Assembly (NCBI GenBank): GCA_050949225.1
Contig: JBMNFI010000001.1
Coordinates: forward strand, 620,001-684,000
Source of the DNA: JBMNFI01 sp050949225
GTDB taxonomy: Bacteria > Bacillota > Dehalobacteriia > UBA4068
Length of the DNA: 64,000 nt
Reading direction: 5' to 3'
Made by a program: the position numbers and the translations under genes. This document shows positions 48,189 through 56,579 of this stretch, piece by piece; positions within the stretch are counted from its first letter, which is position 1; each line of letters starts with the position of its first letter. A model generated the notes under the pieces. It searched no databases and was not told the origin of the DNA. It saw only the letters and a program-made list of their open reading frames with translations.

Positions 48189-50600
48189 TTATCTAAGTCG
48201 TAAATCCCACTTATCACCTAGAGCCTTTACTATCTGATTAAAAGCCGCATCAACCTCTGCATCGGTCAAAGTTTTTTCATAATCCTGAAAAGTTAAAGCA
48301 TAGGCTAAGCTGCGTTGTCCGACAGGAATCGGTTCTTGATCATATAAATCAAACAACTCCGCTTTTTCTAAATACTTGCCGCCTTGTGCATAAATAGTAG
48401 CGGTGATCTCTGCTACAGGGATTGAAGCATCCCCCAACACGGCAATATCCCTCATGACAGCGGGGAATTTAGGTAATGGACGACAATACTTATCTGCCGA
48501 GGCGGCAGTCTGCAAAACAGCCAAGTCCATCTCACACACTAATAATCTTTCTTCCTCTAAATCATAATTTTTAGCAACCAAAGGATGCAGCTCACCCAAG
48601 TAGCCGACGAGCCTTTCCCCAAGGGATAAAACAGCACTGCAACCGGGGTGTAAAAAAGGATATTCCTGTTCATCTGCAGGCGTAAATTGATAATCAGTAA
48701 TGGCAAAAAAGTCCAAAACTCGCTCCACCAAACCTTTAAGATAAAAATAATCAAAGGTTGATGACGTCCCCTGCCATGATAAGGGAGTGGATCCCAACAA
48801 AACAATACCCAAAGCAGGCACCTCCAAAGGCTGCTCACCTACATCACGGGGATAAAAACGTTCCGCTATTTCAAAAAGCGCCAAATTCAGATTGCGCCGA
48901 TTATAATTTCTGGTAACAGTGTGCAAAAGACCCGCCAGTAAGCTGGTTCTCATCACAGCCTGTTCTTCACTTAAAGGATTCATAATTGGCAATTGATCAC
49001 GCCAGGCATGCTTTTCAGGTAAAAGCAATCGATCAACTTCCTTGCTGCTCACAAAGCTATAGTTTACTACCTGTGAAAGTCCCAAACCGGCCAAAAGATT
49101 GTGCAAATCCACCAAATTTTGCTGTTGGGCGGTTCTTTTTCCTAAAGAGGCGGAACCATTAGGCAAAACGGCAGGAATATTTTCATAGCCCTTTAAACGT
49201 GCAACTTCTTCAATTAGATCCACTTCCATGGTAATATCTTGCCGGTAATGCGGCACCGTCACCAGCAAACCATTACCATGATTCTCTACACAAAAGGCCA
49301 GATCAGTCATAACCTTGGCAATATCTTGCAAGCTATATTCTATACCCAAAATTTCGGTTATTTTCTGCGGACGCAAGGTGATCGTCTTTTCAATCGACTT
49401 ATCCTTTCTGGTATCAATAAAACCCCTGGCAGCCGTCCCGCCACACAACTGCACCAATAGTTGTGCAGCTCTTTTAGCAGCCCTATCACAGGCCTCAATA
49501 TCTATGCCTTTTTCAAAACGCAAAGAAGCCTCCGAAGGGATGCCCAGACCTCTTGCAGTACGTCTGATACTAGCTGCATTAAAGGCGGCTGCTTCAATCA
49601 AAACATCTACAGTTTTTTCCGTAACTTCCGTTTCCATGCCACCCATCACACCACCAATACAAATCGGTTTTTCGGCATCACAAATCAAGATAGTTTTATC
49701 ATCGAAAGTACGCTCTTTTTCATCTAAAGTAACCATCTTTTCTCCGGTATGGCTACGGCGAACAATAATCCGGTGGCCGGATAATGTTTGATAATCAAAA
49801 GTATGTAAAGGCTGCCCCGTTTCCAGCATCACAAAGTTACTAATATCAACAATATTATTAACCGGCCGCATCCCAGCCGCCAACAGATAATGCTGCATCC
49901 ATAAAGGAGAAGGTTCAATAGTTACCCCCTGCACTAAACGCACCACATAGCGTGGACAAAGATCAACATCTTCCACATTTACCGAGGTCAGACTATTGAT
50001 GTCAGGACCTTTTTCCGGATATTGAATGAATTGCGGCTGCAAAAAAGAACCGGTAATGGCTGCCGCCTCTTTAGCTACATTAAGCATACCTAAACAATCG
50101 GAGCGATTAGGGGTTAATTCAAGGATCAGGACTGCATCCTTAATATTCAAAGCCTCGATAACATCCTGCCCCAAATTTAAATCTTCCGGTAAAACCATGA
50201 TACCGGCATTATCATGCTCATCCAATCCCAATTCAGCGGCAGAACAAATCATACCGACGGACTCTACTCCCGCCACCTTGGTCGGCTTTATCTCAATACC
50301 CGCCGGTAAAGTTGCTCCCGGATTTGCTAAAGCAACCTTCTGCCCGATGTCCACATTAGGAGCACCACAAACAACCGTAACAGTCTTATCACCGTTATCA
50401 ACCTGACAGATAGAGAGCTTTTTACTGTTGGGATGAGGGTTTTTTTCCATTACCTGTGCAACCACAACACCGCTAACACCCTCGCCAATATATTCAATCT
50501 CATCAACTTCAATACCGGCCATGGTCAATTTATCAGCCAGCTCTTGCGGCGTAATATCCAGATCAACATAATCCTGCAACCATTTATACGAAACTCTCAT
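48189..50600 (-). CDS. pheT: Phenylalanyl-tRNA synthetase beta subunit
   Basis: 803 residues. The N-terminal EMAP/OB-type tRNA-binding domain (residues about 40-150, VVVAQVMEKNPHPNSKKLSICQV) is followed by B3/B4 editing (around 210-390), B5, the catalytic-like core and the C-terminal ferredoxin-fold anticodon-binding domain (KFPAVMRDIAVLGDASIPV near 710). Together with PheS it forms the alpha2-beta2 enzyme that charges tRNA-Phe and hydrolyses misacylated Tyr. It begins 15 bases after pheS; length is normal. Confidence 0.97.
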   Translation of the reverse strand: MRVSYKWLQDYVDLDITPQELADKLTMAGIEVDEIEYIGEGVSGVVVAQVMEKNPHPNSKKLSICQVDNGDKTVTVVCGAPNVDIGQKVALANPGATLPAGIEIKPTKVAGVESVGMICSAAELGLDEHDNAGIMVLPEDLNLGQDVIEALNIKDAVLILELTPNRSDCLGMLNVAKEAAAITGSFLQPQFIQYPEKGPDINSLTSVNVEDVDLCPRYVVRLVQGVTIEPSPLWMQHYLLAAGMRPVNNIVDISNFVMLETGQPLHTFDYQTLSGHRIIVRRSHTGEKMVTLDEKERTFDDKTILICDAEKPICIGGVMGGMETEVTEKTVDVLIEAAAFNAASIRRTARGLGIPSEASLRFEKGIDIEACDRAAKRAAQLLVQLCGGTAARGFIDTRKDKSIEKTITLRPQKITEILGIEYSLQDIAKVMTDLAFCVENHGNGLLVTVPHYRQDITMEVDLIEEVARLKGYENIPAVLPNGSASLGKRTAQQQNLVDLHNLLAGLGLSQVVNYSFVSSKEVDRLLLPEKHAWRDQLPIMNPLSEEQAVMRTSLLAGLLHTVTRNYNRRNLNLALFEIAERFYPRDVGEQPLEVPALGIVLLGSTPLSWQGTSSTFDYFYLKGLVERVLDFFAITDYQFTPADEQEYPFLHPGCSAVLSLGERLVGYLGELHPLVAKNYDLEEERLLVCEMDLAVLQTAASADKYCRPLPKFPAVMRDIAVLGDASIPVAEITATIYAQGGKYLEKAELFDLYDQEPIPVGQRSLAYALTFQDYEKTLTDAEVDAAFNQIVKALGDKWDLRLR

Positions 50601-50615
50601 TAAATCCCCTGCCTC

Positions 50616-51638
50616 CTAAAACTGTTTCAAAAAGCGCACGTCATTTTCAAACAACAGGCGCATATCATTGATACCATATTTCAGCATTGCCACACGCTCT
50701 ACACCCAAACCAAAGGCAAAACCACTGCATTTTTCAGGGTCATACCCCGACATAGCCAGAACTTTGGGATGAACAATTCCCGACCCTAAAATTTCAATCC
50801 AACCACTCCCTTTACAGAGTCGGCATCCTGCACCGCCACAAGCAAAGCAAGAAATATCAACCTCTGCACTGGGTTCAGTAAACGGAAAGTAGCTGGGACG
50901 TAATCTGATTTCTCGTTCTTCACCAAAAACCTGCTGCACAAAAACCAGCAAAGTCCCCTTTAAATCAGCTAAAGATACCTTTTCATCTATATATAATCCT
51001 TCTATTTGATGAAACATCGGCGAATGAGTGGCATCATCATCCCTTCTATAAACAGTACCGGGACAAATAATCTTTACCGGCAGCTTAGGTTTTAGCTTTT
51101 CCATCGTCCGCACCTGTACAGGGGAAGTGTGCGTACGCAAAAGCAAGCTATCACTAAAATAGAAAGAATCCTGCATATCACGTGCGGGATGCTCAGGCGG
51201 TAAATTTAAGGCTTCAAAATTATAATAATCCGTCTCCACCTGTGGCCCTTCAGCAACGCTGTAGCCCATGCCCATAAAGATTTCCTCAATCTCCTCGATT
51301 ACGGATGTCAAAATATGTTTATTGCCTTTAGCAAAGGGGCGACCGGGCAGTGTAATATCAATCTTTTCCGCCAGCAGTCTGGCGCTTAATGATGCCTGCT
51401 TTAAGGCTGTCGTTTTCTCGGCAATCGCCTTTTCAACCGCACTTTTTACCGCATTAATGGCTTGTCCCATTTTAGGTCTTTCAGCGACGGCTATTTCGCC
51501 CATGCTGCGGGAAATTTGTGTAATTTTTCCTTTTTTCCCCAGATAGCCCACTCTCACTTGTGATAAAGAAGCTTCGTCTACAGCTTCATTAACGGCAGAC
51601 AAAGCTTCTTGTTCTATCTGTGATAACTTATCTAGCAT
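50616..51638 (-). CDS. pheS: Phenylalanyl-tRNA synthetase alpha subunit
   Basis: 340 residues. An N-terminal coiled coil binds tRNA, then the class II catalytic core with GYSVAEGPQVETDYYNFEALN near 128, RTHTSPVQVRTM near 175, the CFACGGAGCRLCKGSGW segment near 270 typical of bacterial PheS, and GLGVERVAML motif 3 near 318. The open frame extends 31 codons further upstream, but the ATG at 51638 is preceded by GGAGGTAAAGGG and gives the normal N-terminus MLDKLSQIEQ. A terminator-like hairpin lies just upstream, suggesting attenuation. Confidence 0.96.
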   Translation of the reverse strand: MLDKLSQIEQEALSAVNEAVDEASLSQVRVGYLGKKGKITQISRSMGEIAVAERPKMGQAINAVKSAVEKAIAEKTTALKQASLSARLLAEKIDITLPGRPFAKGNKHILTSVIEEIEEIFMGMGYSVAEGPQVETDYYNFEALNLPPEHPARDMQDSFYFSDSLLLRTHTSPVQVRTMEKLKPKLPVKIICPGTVYRRDDDATHSPMFHQIEGLYIDEKVSLADLKGTLLVFVQQVFGEEREIRLRPSYFPFTEPSAEVDISCFACGGAGCRLCKGSGWIEILGSGIVHPKVLAMSGYDPEKCSGFAFGLGVERVAMLKYGINDMRLLFENDVRFLKQF

Positions 51639-51663
51639 CCCTTTACCTCCAAAACTATAATAA

Positions 51664-51693
51664 ATGCCTTTTATCCTTAAGGATAAAAGGCAT
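51664..51693 (-). promoter_or_regulatory. Hairpin between the YqzL-like gene and pheS (terminator or attenuator)
   Basis: A perfect 30-base palindrome of two 15-base arms (ATGCCTTTTATCCTT and its complement), 25 bases before the pheS start, followed by a weakly T-rich tail on the minus strand. It could partly terminate the YqzL-like transcript or attenuate pheST. Confidence 0.6.
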
Positions 51694-51751
51694 AAAGCAC
51701 CTGATATTAATAAATTTTCGCCTCTTATCACTAGTCAAAAACACAGCACAA

Positions 51752-51844
51752 TTATTGCAAACTCATTTTGCGATAAATGATATATGCGCCGATAGAACCT
51801 GTCTGCTCAAAGAGTTCCCAGTAAACCTCAGCCGAATTTAGCAT
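51752..51844 (-). CDS. YqzL-like 30-residue protein
   Basis: 30 codons between a sigma-A promoter and the pheS-leader hairpin. The peptide begins MLNSAEVYWELFEQTGSIG and ends in AYIIYRKMSLQ. Its W-x-L-F-x-x-T-G-S-I-x-x-Y-x-x-Y/F-x pattern fits the YqzL-like small-protein family of Firmicutes (Bacillus YqzL shares the W..F.QTG...TYLLFK pattern; from memory). AAAGG lies about 11 bases ahead of the ATG. The function of the family is unknown. The strong promoter and conserved pattern make this a real gene rather than noise. Confidence 0.65.
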   Translation of the reverse strand: MLNSAEVYWELFEQTGSIGAYIIYRKMSLQ

Positions 51845-51883
51845 AAGGACCACAACCTTTCGTCGCTATCACTACTTGTTATA

Positions 51884-51912
51884 AGTATATCATAATCAGT
51901 AGTGACTGACAA
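51884..51912 (-). promoter_or_regulatory. Sigma-A promoter for the YqzL-like gene and pheST
   Basis: Minus strand: TTGTCA, 17 bases, TATACT, located after the stop of the upstream RNA methyltransferase gene. Confidence 0.65.
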
Positions 51913-51960
51913 GACAGAGTTTTAGCAAAAAAGACACAATTATCACTTTAATTAAAACAT

Positions 51961-52764
51961 TTATTGACCAAACCTTTGCCTCCATGTTTCATAAAATAAA
52001 ACACCCGCTGCTACCGCTACATTCAAAGATTCCACACCCTTAGCTAAAGGGAGACTAAGGCAATTATCCGCCCTTTGTCGCCAAAATTGACTGACACCAT
52101 GCGCTTCAGAACCCAAAACCCAAACTAAAGGTTGCGTCAAATCAGAACCATTGAAAACCGTCTCACCATCAGCTCCGGCCACTTGGATTTTCAAACCAGC
52201 CTTTTTAATTAAAGACCAGGCTTCATTCTCATCCTTTACCAGATAAACAGGTAAATTAAAAACGGCTCCCATCGCGGCACGCACCACTTTGGGATGATAT
52301 TGATCCACACTACCGTCCAGCAAAATTGCCCCATCAGCTCCGGCTGCCCGAGCTGTCCGCAAAATAGTCCCCAAATTACCCGGATCCTGTAGACGATCGG
52401 CTAAAAAATAAAAAGCACAATTACCTGCTAATAAGTGTTTTTGACTGATCGCTTCTTTTTTTATCACTAAAATAACACCTTGAGGATTAACTGTGTCCGC
52501 ACAATATTTAAGCAATGGTTCGGATAACTGATAAACCATCACTTGCCTGCGCTTTAAATCTTGAAGCAACCGTTTGCCACGATCTGAATGCTCTATCTCC
52601 GGGTTAATCAAAGCATAGGCTATTTCCACAGTAGACATCACGGCCTCCTCAGCCAGACACACCCCTTCTGCCAAATAAAGCCCTTCTTGATCACGATGTT
52701 TTTTATCTTTAAGACTTTTAGCCAGCTTAACATATTGATTTTGTTTAGAGGTAATAATCTCCAT
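51961..52764 (-). CDS. TrmH/SpoU-family RNA methyltransferase
   Basis: 267 residues. The N-terminal substrate-binding domain opens TSKQNQYVKLAKSLKDKKHRDQEGLYLAEGV, then the SPOUT knot domain carries DPGNLGTILRTARAAGADG near residue 142, VWVLGSEAHGVS near 213 and LPLAKGVESLNVAVAAGVLFYE near 235, the three SpoU motifs. It 2'-O-methylates a ribose in rRNA or tRNA; the target cannot be assigned. It is downstream of the rplT terminator and in the usual position next to pheS in Firmicutes. Confidence 0.92.
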   Translation of the reverse strand: MEIITSKQNQYVKLAKSLKDKKHRDQEGLYLAEGVCLAEEAVMSTVEIAYALINPEIEHSDRGKRLLQDLKRRQVMVYQLSEPLLKYCADTVNPQGVILVIKKEAISQKHLLAGNCAFYFLADRLQDPGNLGTILRTARAAGADGAILLDGSVDQYHPKVVRAAMGAVFNLPVYLVKDENEAWSLIKKAGLKIQVAGADGETVFNGSDLTQPLVWVLGSEAHGVSQFWRQRADNCLSLPLAKGVESLNVAVAAGVLFYETWRQRFGQ

Positions 52765-52782
52765 CGTACTACTACTCCAAAA

Positions 52783-52810
52783 AAATAGCTGAGAACATTC
52801 TCAGCTATTT
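52783..52810 (-). terminator. Terminator of the infC-rpmI-rplT operon
   Basis: AAATAGCTGAGAA and TTCTCAGCTATTT form a 13-bp stem, with T7 on the minus strand, 1 base after the rplT stop. Confidence 0.9.
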
Positions 52811-52811
52811 T

Positions 52812-53168
52812 TTATTTTAAATTTGCTTTAGCTGTTTCTACAAATTGAGCAAAGGCAACACTATCGTTAACCGCCAAGTCAGCTAAAATTTTACGATCAA
52901 CCTTAACACCGGCATTTTTTAACCCACAAATCATATTGCTGTAAGAAAGACCGTTGAGTCTGGCGGCGGCATTAATTCTGGTAATCCATAATCTGCGAAA
53001 ATCACCTTTTTTCTTACGTCTATGTGCAAAAGAATAAGCCATAGAATGCAGAACCTGTTCATTGGCAACTTTAAACAGCTTCGAATTTGAAGCACGATAA
53101 CCTTTTGCTAATTTTAATATTTTTTTATGGCGACGATGTTTCATGTAGCCTGTTTTTACTCTTACCAT
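52812..53168 (-). CDS. rplT: Ribosomal protein L20
   Basis: 118 residues, normal length. A basic N-terminal helix (MVRVKTGYMKHRRHKKILKL) binds 23S rRNA early in 50S assembly, with the conserved YRASNSKLFKVANEQV and WITRINAAAR segments. In Bacillus, L20 also represses its own operon by acting on the infC leader; a matching leader hairpin is present here. It is last of infC-rpmI-rplT. Confidence 0.97.
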   Translation of the reverse strand: MVRVKTGYMKHRRHKKILKLAKGYRASNSKLFKVANEQVLHSMAYSFAHRRKKKGDFRRLWITRINAAARLNGLSYSNMICGLKNAGVKVDRKILADLAVNDSVAFAQFVETAKANLK

Positions 53169-53189
53169 AACTTGTACCTCTCTTTCACT

Positions 53190-53387
53190 CTAGTAATAGG
53201 GCAATAATGCTTTGGTTTTTAAATAATCTGCTTTAGCAACCAAACCAGCTTTACGCAAATGACGTTTCCTTTTTTGCGTTTTTTTGCCCAGGATATGGCT
53301 TTTAAAAGCATGGCTACGTTTAAGTTTACCGCTACCGGTAGCTTTGAATCTTTTAGCAGCACCGCGATGAGTTTTCATTTTTGGCAT
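53190..53387 (-). CDS. rpmI: Ribosomal protein L35
   Basis: 65 residues, basic, starting PKMKTHRGAAKRFKATGSGK, with the family's HILGKKTQKRKRHLRK core. Small 50S protein. Normal position between infC and rplT. Confidence 0.97.
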   Translation of the reverse strand: MPKMKTHRGAAKRFKATGSGKLKRSHAFKSHILGKKTQKRKRHLRKAGLVAKADYLKTKALLPYY

Positions 53388-53434
53388 CTGTTTTTCCCTC
53401 TTTCCTAGTAAAATTTTCCTTGAAATTTTATAAA

Positions 53435-53941
53435 TTACTGCTTAGGTGAAAAAATCACAATCATATTCTTACCTTCAACCTTAGCAGCCTTTTCCTGGCT
53501 GGCAACCTTCTCCAAGCGAACAGCCATCTTGTCACAAAGTGAACGTCCAAGCTCCGGATGAGTAATCTCCCGTCCACGAAACATGATGGTCAATTTGACC
53601 TTATCCCCGGCCAATAAGAATTTTTCCGCATTTTTGGCCTTAGTTTCAAAATCATGATCCTCAATATTTGGTCTAAGTTTAACTTCCTTCACCTGAATAG
53701 TTTTTTGATGTTTTCTAGCTTCCTTTTCTCGCTTGATCTGTTCAAAACGATATTTGCCATAATCCATAATACGGCAAACCGGCGGTTTAGCATTGGGGGA
53801 AATCTCCACCAAATCTAATCCCTGTTCAAAAGCTTTGTTGAGAGCATCCCTTGTTGACATCACCACTTGCTGATCACCGTCAGCCGAAACTAAACGGACC
53901 TCAGATATGCGAATCCCTTCGTTGATTCGTAACTCTTTAAT
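53435..53941 (-). CDS. infC: Translation initiation factor IF-3, ATT start
   Basis: 168 residues. The N-domain (RINEGIRISEVRLVSADGDQ) and C-domain (IQVKEVKLRPNIEDHDFETKAKNAEKFL) are joined by a lysine-rich linker. IF-3 prevents premature 70S joining and checks the start codon. The frame is open upstream, but the only well-placed ribosome binding site (GGAGGTG at 53948-53954) points to ATT at 53939-53941, giving MKELRINEGIR as in relatives. ATT as the infC start is known from E. coli and underlies IF-3 autoregulation. It has its own promoter and a leader terminator. Confidence 0.92.
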   Translation of the reverse strand: MKELRINEGIRISEVRLVSADGDQQVVMSTRDALNKAFEQGLDLVEISPNAKPPVCRIMDYGKYRFEQIKREKEARKHQKTIQVKEVKLRPNIEDHDFETKAKNAEKFLLAGDKVKLTIMFRGREITHPELGRSLCDKMAVRLEKVASQEKAAKVEGKNMIVIFSPKQ

Positions 53942-54092
53942 ATTTGTCACCTCCATGAAATACAAAAAGAGCGGGCGAAGTGCCCGCTCAAAAAAGCATA
54001 CAGTTACCATTAGTTAATGATAAAGCTTTATTAACCCGACGACTGAAATCGCCAAGGTGAGAAACGGGCTGCTTCTTCTTTATTTATATACC
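53942..54092 (-). promoter_or_regulatory. infC leader with terminator (L20-type attenuator)
   Basis: About 150-nt leader. GAGCGGGC and GCCCGCTC (53969-53989) form an 8-bp GC stem followed by T5, 15 bases before the infC ribosome binding site. Upstream, GCCCG near 54066 can pair with CGGGT near 54035. This is the organisation of the Firmicutes L20 leader, in which L20 binding promotes termination. That this one responds to L20 is inferred. Confidence 0.65.
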
Positions 54093-54098
54093 TTAAAT

Positions 54099-54127
54099 AT
54101 TATACCATAAGCAATAAAAACTGTCAA
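54099..54127 (-). promoter_or_regulatory. Consensus sigma-A promoter for infC-rpmI-rplT
   Basis: Minus strand: TTGACA, 17 bases, TATAAT, a perfect consensus, in the gap after thrS. Confidence 0.85.
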
Positions 54128-54131
54128 TTAT

Positions 54132-56045
54132 TTAATCTGCTTTTTTTTGTTCAATCTCCAACAAAAGTTCGTCAATCGTTTCCTCAAGATCTTTAACCCC
54201 CAGATCCCCCTTACCACGCTTACGCAAGGCGATATTACCATTTTCCATCTCTTTGTCACCAATAACCATCATATAAGGAATTCTCTCACCTTGAGCAGAT
54301 CTAATTTTATAACCAATTTTCTCATTTCTATCATCAATCTCAGTTCTAATACCGGCAGCCTTTAAACGAGCAGCTATTTTATGAGCATAATCATTTTGCC
54401 GATCCGTGATATTAAGTATTTTAACCTGCACAGGTGCCAGCCAAAGTGGAAAAGCTCCCGCATAATGCTCAATTAAAATAGCTATAAAACGCTCAATACT
54501 ACCAAACACTACCCGATGAATAACTACCGGACGATGCTGTCCGCCATCTGAACCAATGTAAGTGAGATCAAATTTTTCCGGCAAGAGAAAATCCAGTTGA
54601 ATAGTACCACACTGCCAAGTGCGTCCCAAGCAATCCTTGAGATGAAAATCTAATTTAGGCCCGTAAAAAGCACCATCACCTTCGTTAATAATGAAATCTA
54701 TGCCCATATCAGTGACAGCTTCTTGTAAAGCCGCAGTAGCTTTATCCCAAATCAACTCGTCCCCCATAGCCTTTTCAGGTTTAGTTGACAGCTCAATATG
54801 ATATGTAAAACCAAATAGTTTATAAACATGATCAATCAGCTCAATCACGCCTTTGATCTCATCCTTAATCTGTTCCGGCAGCATAAAAATATGGGCATCA
54901 TCCTGTGTAAAACAACGCACCCGCATCAAGCCATGCAAAGCACCGGACAATTCATGTCGATGAACTAAACCCAGCTCACCACAACGAATGGGCAGTTCTC
55001 GATAACTGTGAGGTTTATGCTTATAAACCAAAATACCCCCCGGACAATTCATGGGTTTTATCGCATAATCAATTTCATCTATTTTGGTGAAATACATATT
55101 ATCTTTATAATGTTCCCAATGCCCCGACTGTTCCCACAAAGAACGTGCCAGCATCACGGGTGTTTTTATTTCCTGATAATCACGCTTTTCATGCTCTTTA
55201 CGCCAAAAATTCTCCAGTTGATTACGTAAAACCATACCTTTAGGCAGGAAAAAAGGAAATCCCGGTGCATCTTCATTCATCATAAACAACTCTAATTCAG
55301 CGCCTATTTTACGATGATCACGTTTTTTAGCCTCTTCAATAGCAGCAATATATTGTTCCAGTCGCTCCTTATTAGGAAAGGAGGTAGCATAAATCCTTTG
55401 CAACATCTTGTTTTTTTCATCACCACGCCAATAAGCCCCGGCCAAACTCAACAATTTAACAGCCTTCACCATCCCCGTCGTCGGTAAATGCGGACCAGCA
55501 CAAAGATCCTTAAAGTCTCCTTGATGGTAAACACTGATAATCGCATCCTCAGGCAAATCATTAATAAGTTCGACCTTATATTCTTCACCCTGTTCAGCAA
55601 ACATTTTTAAAGCATCCTCTCGAGACAGCTCCTCTCTTTCAAAAGGAATATTGGCTTTGATAATTTTTTTCATCTCCGCTTCAATAGCGGCAAAATCTTC
55701 TGTCGTAAAGGTGTGCTCGGAATCAAAATCATAGTAAAAACCGTCTTTAACAGCCGGTCCAATGCCAAACTTAGTGCCGGGAAAGAGATGTTGCACAGCC
55801 TGAGCTAAGATATGGGAAGAGCTATGACGATAAATGTCCTGACCTTCCGCATCATCAAAGCTTACAATACGCAGATCGACCTCCCCTTCCAGCGGTTCGG
55901 TTAAAGCAACAGTCTTCCCATTAGCTACGGCACCTACAGCCCTTTTAGCTAAAGAGCGACTAATATCGGCAGCCACCTGACCCACTGTCCGAACACTTTC
56001 ATATTCTTTTTTACTCCCATCGGGAAAGGTAATTGTAAGACTCAT
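54132..56045 (-). CDS. thrS: Threonyl-tRNA synthetase
   Basis: 637 residues, full length. N-terminal TGS domain (residues 1-62), the second additional editing domain with HSSSHILAQAVQ near 74, then the class II core with the zinc ligands in MNCPGG, RHELSG and VIHRVVFGSIERF, and the C-terminal anticodon-binding domain (PVQVKILNIT). Charges tRNA-Thr and edits Ser. No T-box leader is seen upstream. A good promoter lies about 45 bases before the start, and GAGGAGAG precedes the ATG. Confidence 0.97.
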   Translation of the reverse strand: MSLTITFPDGSKKEYESVRTVGQVAADISRSLAKRAVGAVANGKTVALTEPLEGEVDLRIVSFDDAEGQDIYRHSSSHILAQAVQHLFPGTKFGIGPAVKDGFYYDFDSEHTFTTEDFAAIEAEMKKIIKANIPFEREELSREDALKMFAEQGEEYKVELINDLPEDAIISVYHQGDFKDLCAGPHLPTTGMVKAVKLLSLAGAYWRGDEKNKMLQRIYATSFPNKERLEQYIAAIEEAKKRDHRKIGAELELFMMNEDAPGFPFFLPKGMVLRNQLENFWRKEHEKRDYQEIKTPVMLARSLWEQSGHWEHYKDNMYFTKIDEIDYAIKPMNCPGGILVYKHKPHSYRELPIRCGELGLVHRHELSGALHGLMRVRCFTQDDAHIFMLPEQIKDEIKGVIELIDHVYKLFGFTYHIELSTKPEKAMGDELIWDKATAALQEAVTDMGIDFIINEGDGAFYGPKLDFHLKDCLGRTWQCGTIQLDFLLPEKFDLTYIGSDGGQHRPVVIHRVVFGSIERFIAILIEHYAGAFPLWLAPVQVKILNITDRQNDYAHKIAARLKAAGIRTEIDDRNEKIGYKIRSAQGERIPYMMVIGDKEMENGNIALRKRGKGDLGVKDLEETIDELLLEIEQKKAD

Positions 56046-56088
56046 GCTTCTCTCCTCATATCAAAATTTATTTCAAACTATTCATATT

Positions 56089-56118
56089 ATTATACTTATT
56101 TCTGACCTGCTTTGTCAA
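56089..56118 (-). promoter_or_regulatory. Sigma-A promoter for thrS
   Basis: Minus strand: TTGACA, 18 bases, TATAAT. Confidence 0.8.
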
Positions 56119-56130
56119 TATCTGCTAGTA

Positions 56131-56154
56131 AAAAAAGAAGGGTATCCCTTCTTT
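56131..56154 (-). terminator. Terminator after the short YtxC-like gene
   Basis: AAAGAAGGG and CCCTTCTTT with a 3-base loop, and T6 on the minus strand. Confidence 0.8.
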
Positions 56155-56158
56155 CTTG

Positions 56159-56494
56159 TTATCTGCATAATGGGCATCCTTTACATATTTGCAGTCTGTC
56201 CAGGAACATATCTGTCAAAATGTTAATCAGATATTCCGCAATTTTTCCACCTCGGTTATGAACCACCAATTCCTGAGGCGACCACAATAAAAGGGTACAT
56301 ACAGCTGTCTCTTGAGCAGAAATTAAGCTGCCTCCTTCCAAAGGTTTTATTCTATTGCCTGTTTCAGTCGCAAAATGATAAAAGTCATTCTCCAAAAACA
56401 GATGGATTTTAGTAAATTCGGGAACCTTATCGGACATAAATCTATGCACCGCCAGCAGATAACGCTCCTCATCATGTTGGTTAACAATTATCAT
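56159..56494 (-). CDS. Short YtxC-like sporulation protein (C-terminal part only)
   Basis: 111 residues. The C-terminal segment CTLLLWSPQELVVHNRGGKIAEYL, ILTDMFLDRLQICKGCPLC resembles the end of YtxC, a putative sporulation protein of about 280 residues often found beside thrS in Clostridia. The N-terminal two thirds of YtxC is absent and only 85 bp separate it from the upstream gene, so this is a short form or a decayed gene. The CxxCxxC tail may bind a metal. ATG 56494 is preferred over TTG 56497 by spacing to AGAGGG. The family call is from pattern memory. Confidence 0.5.
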   Translation of the reverse strand: MIIVNQHDEERYLLAVHRFMSDKVPEFTKIHLFLENDFYHFATETGNRIKPLEGGSLISAQETAVCTLLLWSPQELVVHNRGGKIAEYLINILTDMFLDRLQICKGCPLCR

Positions 56495-56579
56495 CAAACC
56501 TGCCCTCTTTTCCTTTTAGTCTATTATATGTAAAATATCTTTCATCATACAAAAGGGTGGTAAGATAATATTATTCGGC

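Noticed and set aside
51639..51920. T-box leader for pheS
   Set aside because: The conserved T-box AGGGTGGNACCGCG sequence is absent; the region instead contains the small YqzL-like gene and a simple hairpin.
56046..56130. T-box leader for thrS
   Set aside because: Only about 85 bp and no T-box core.
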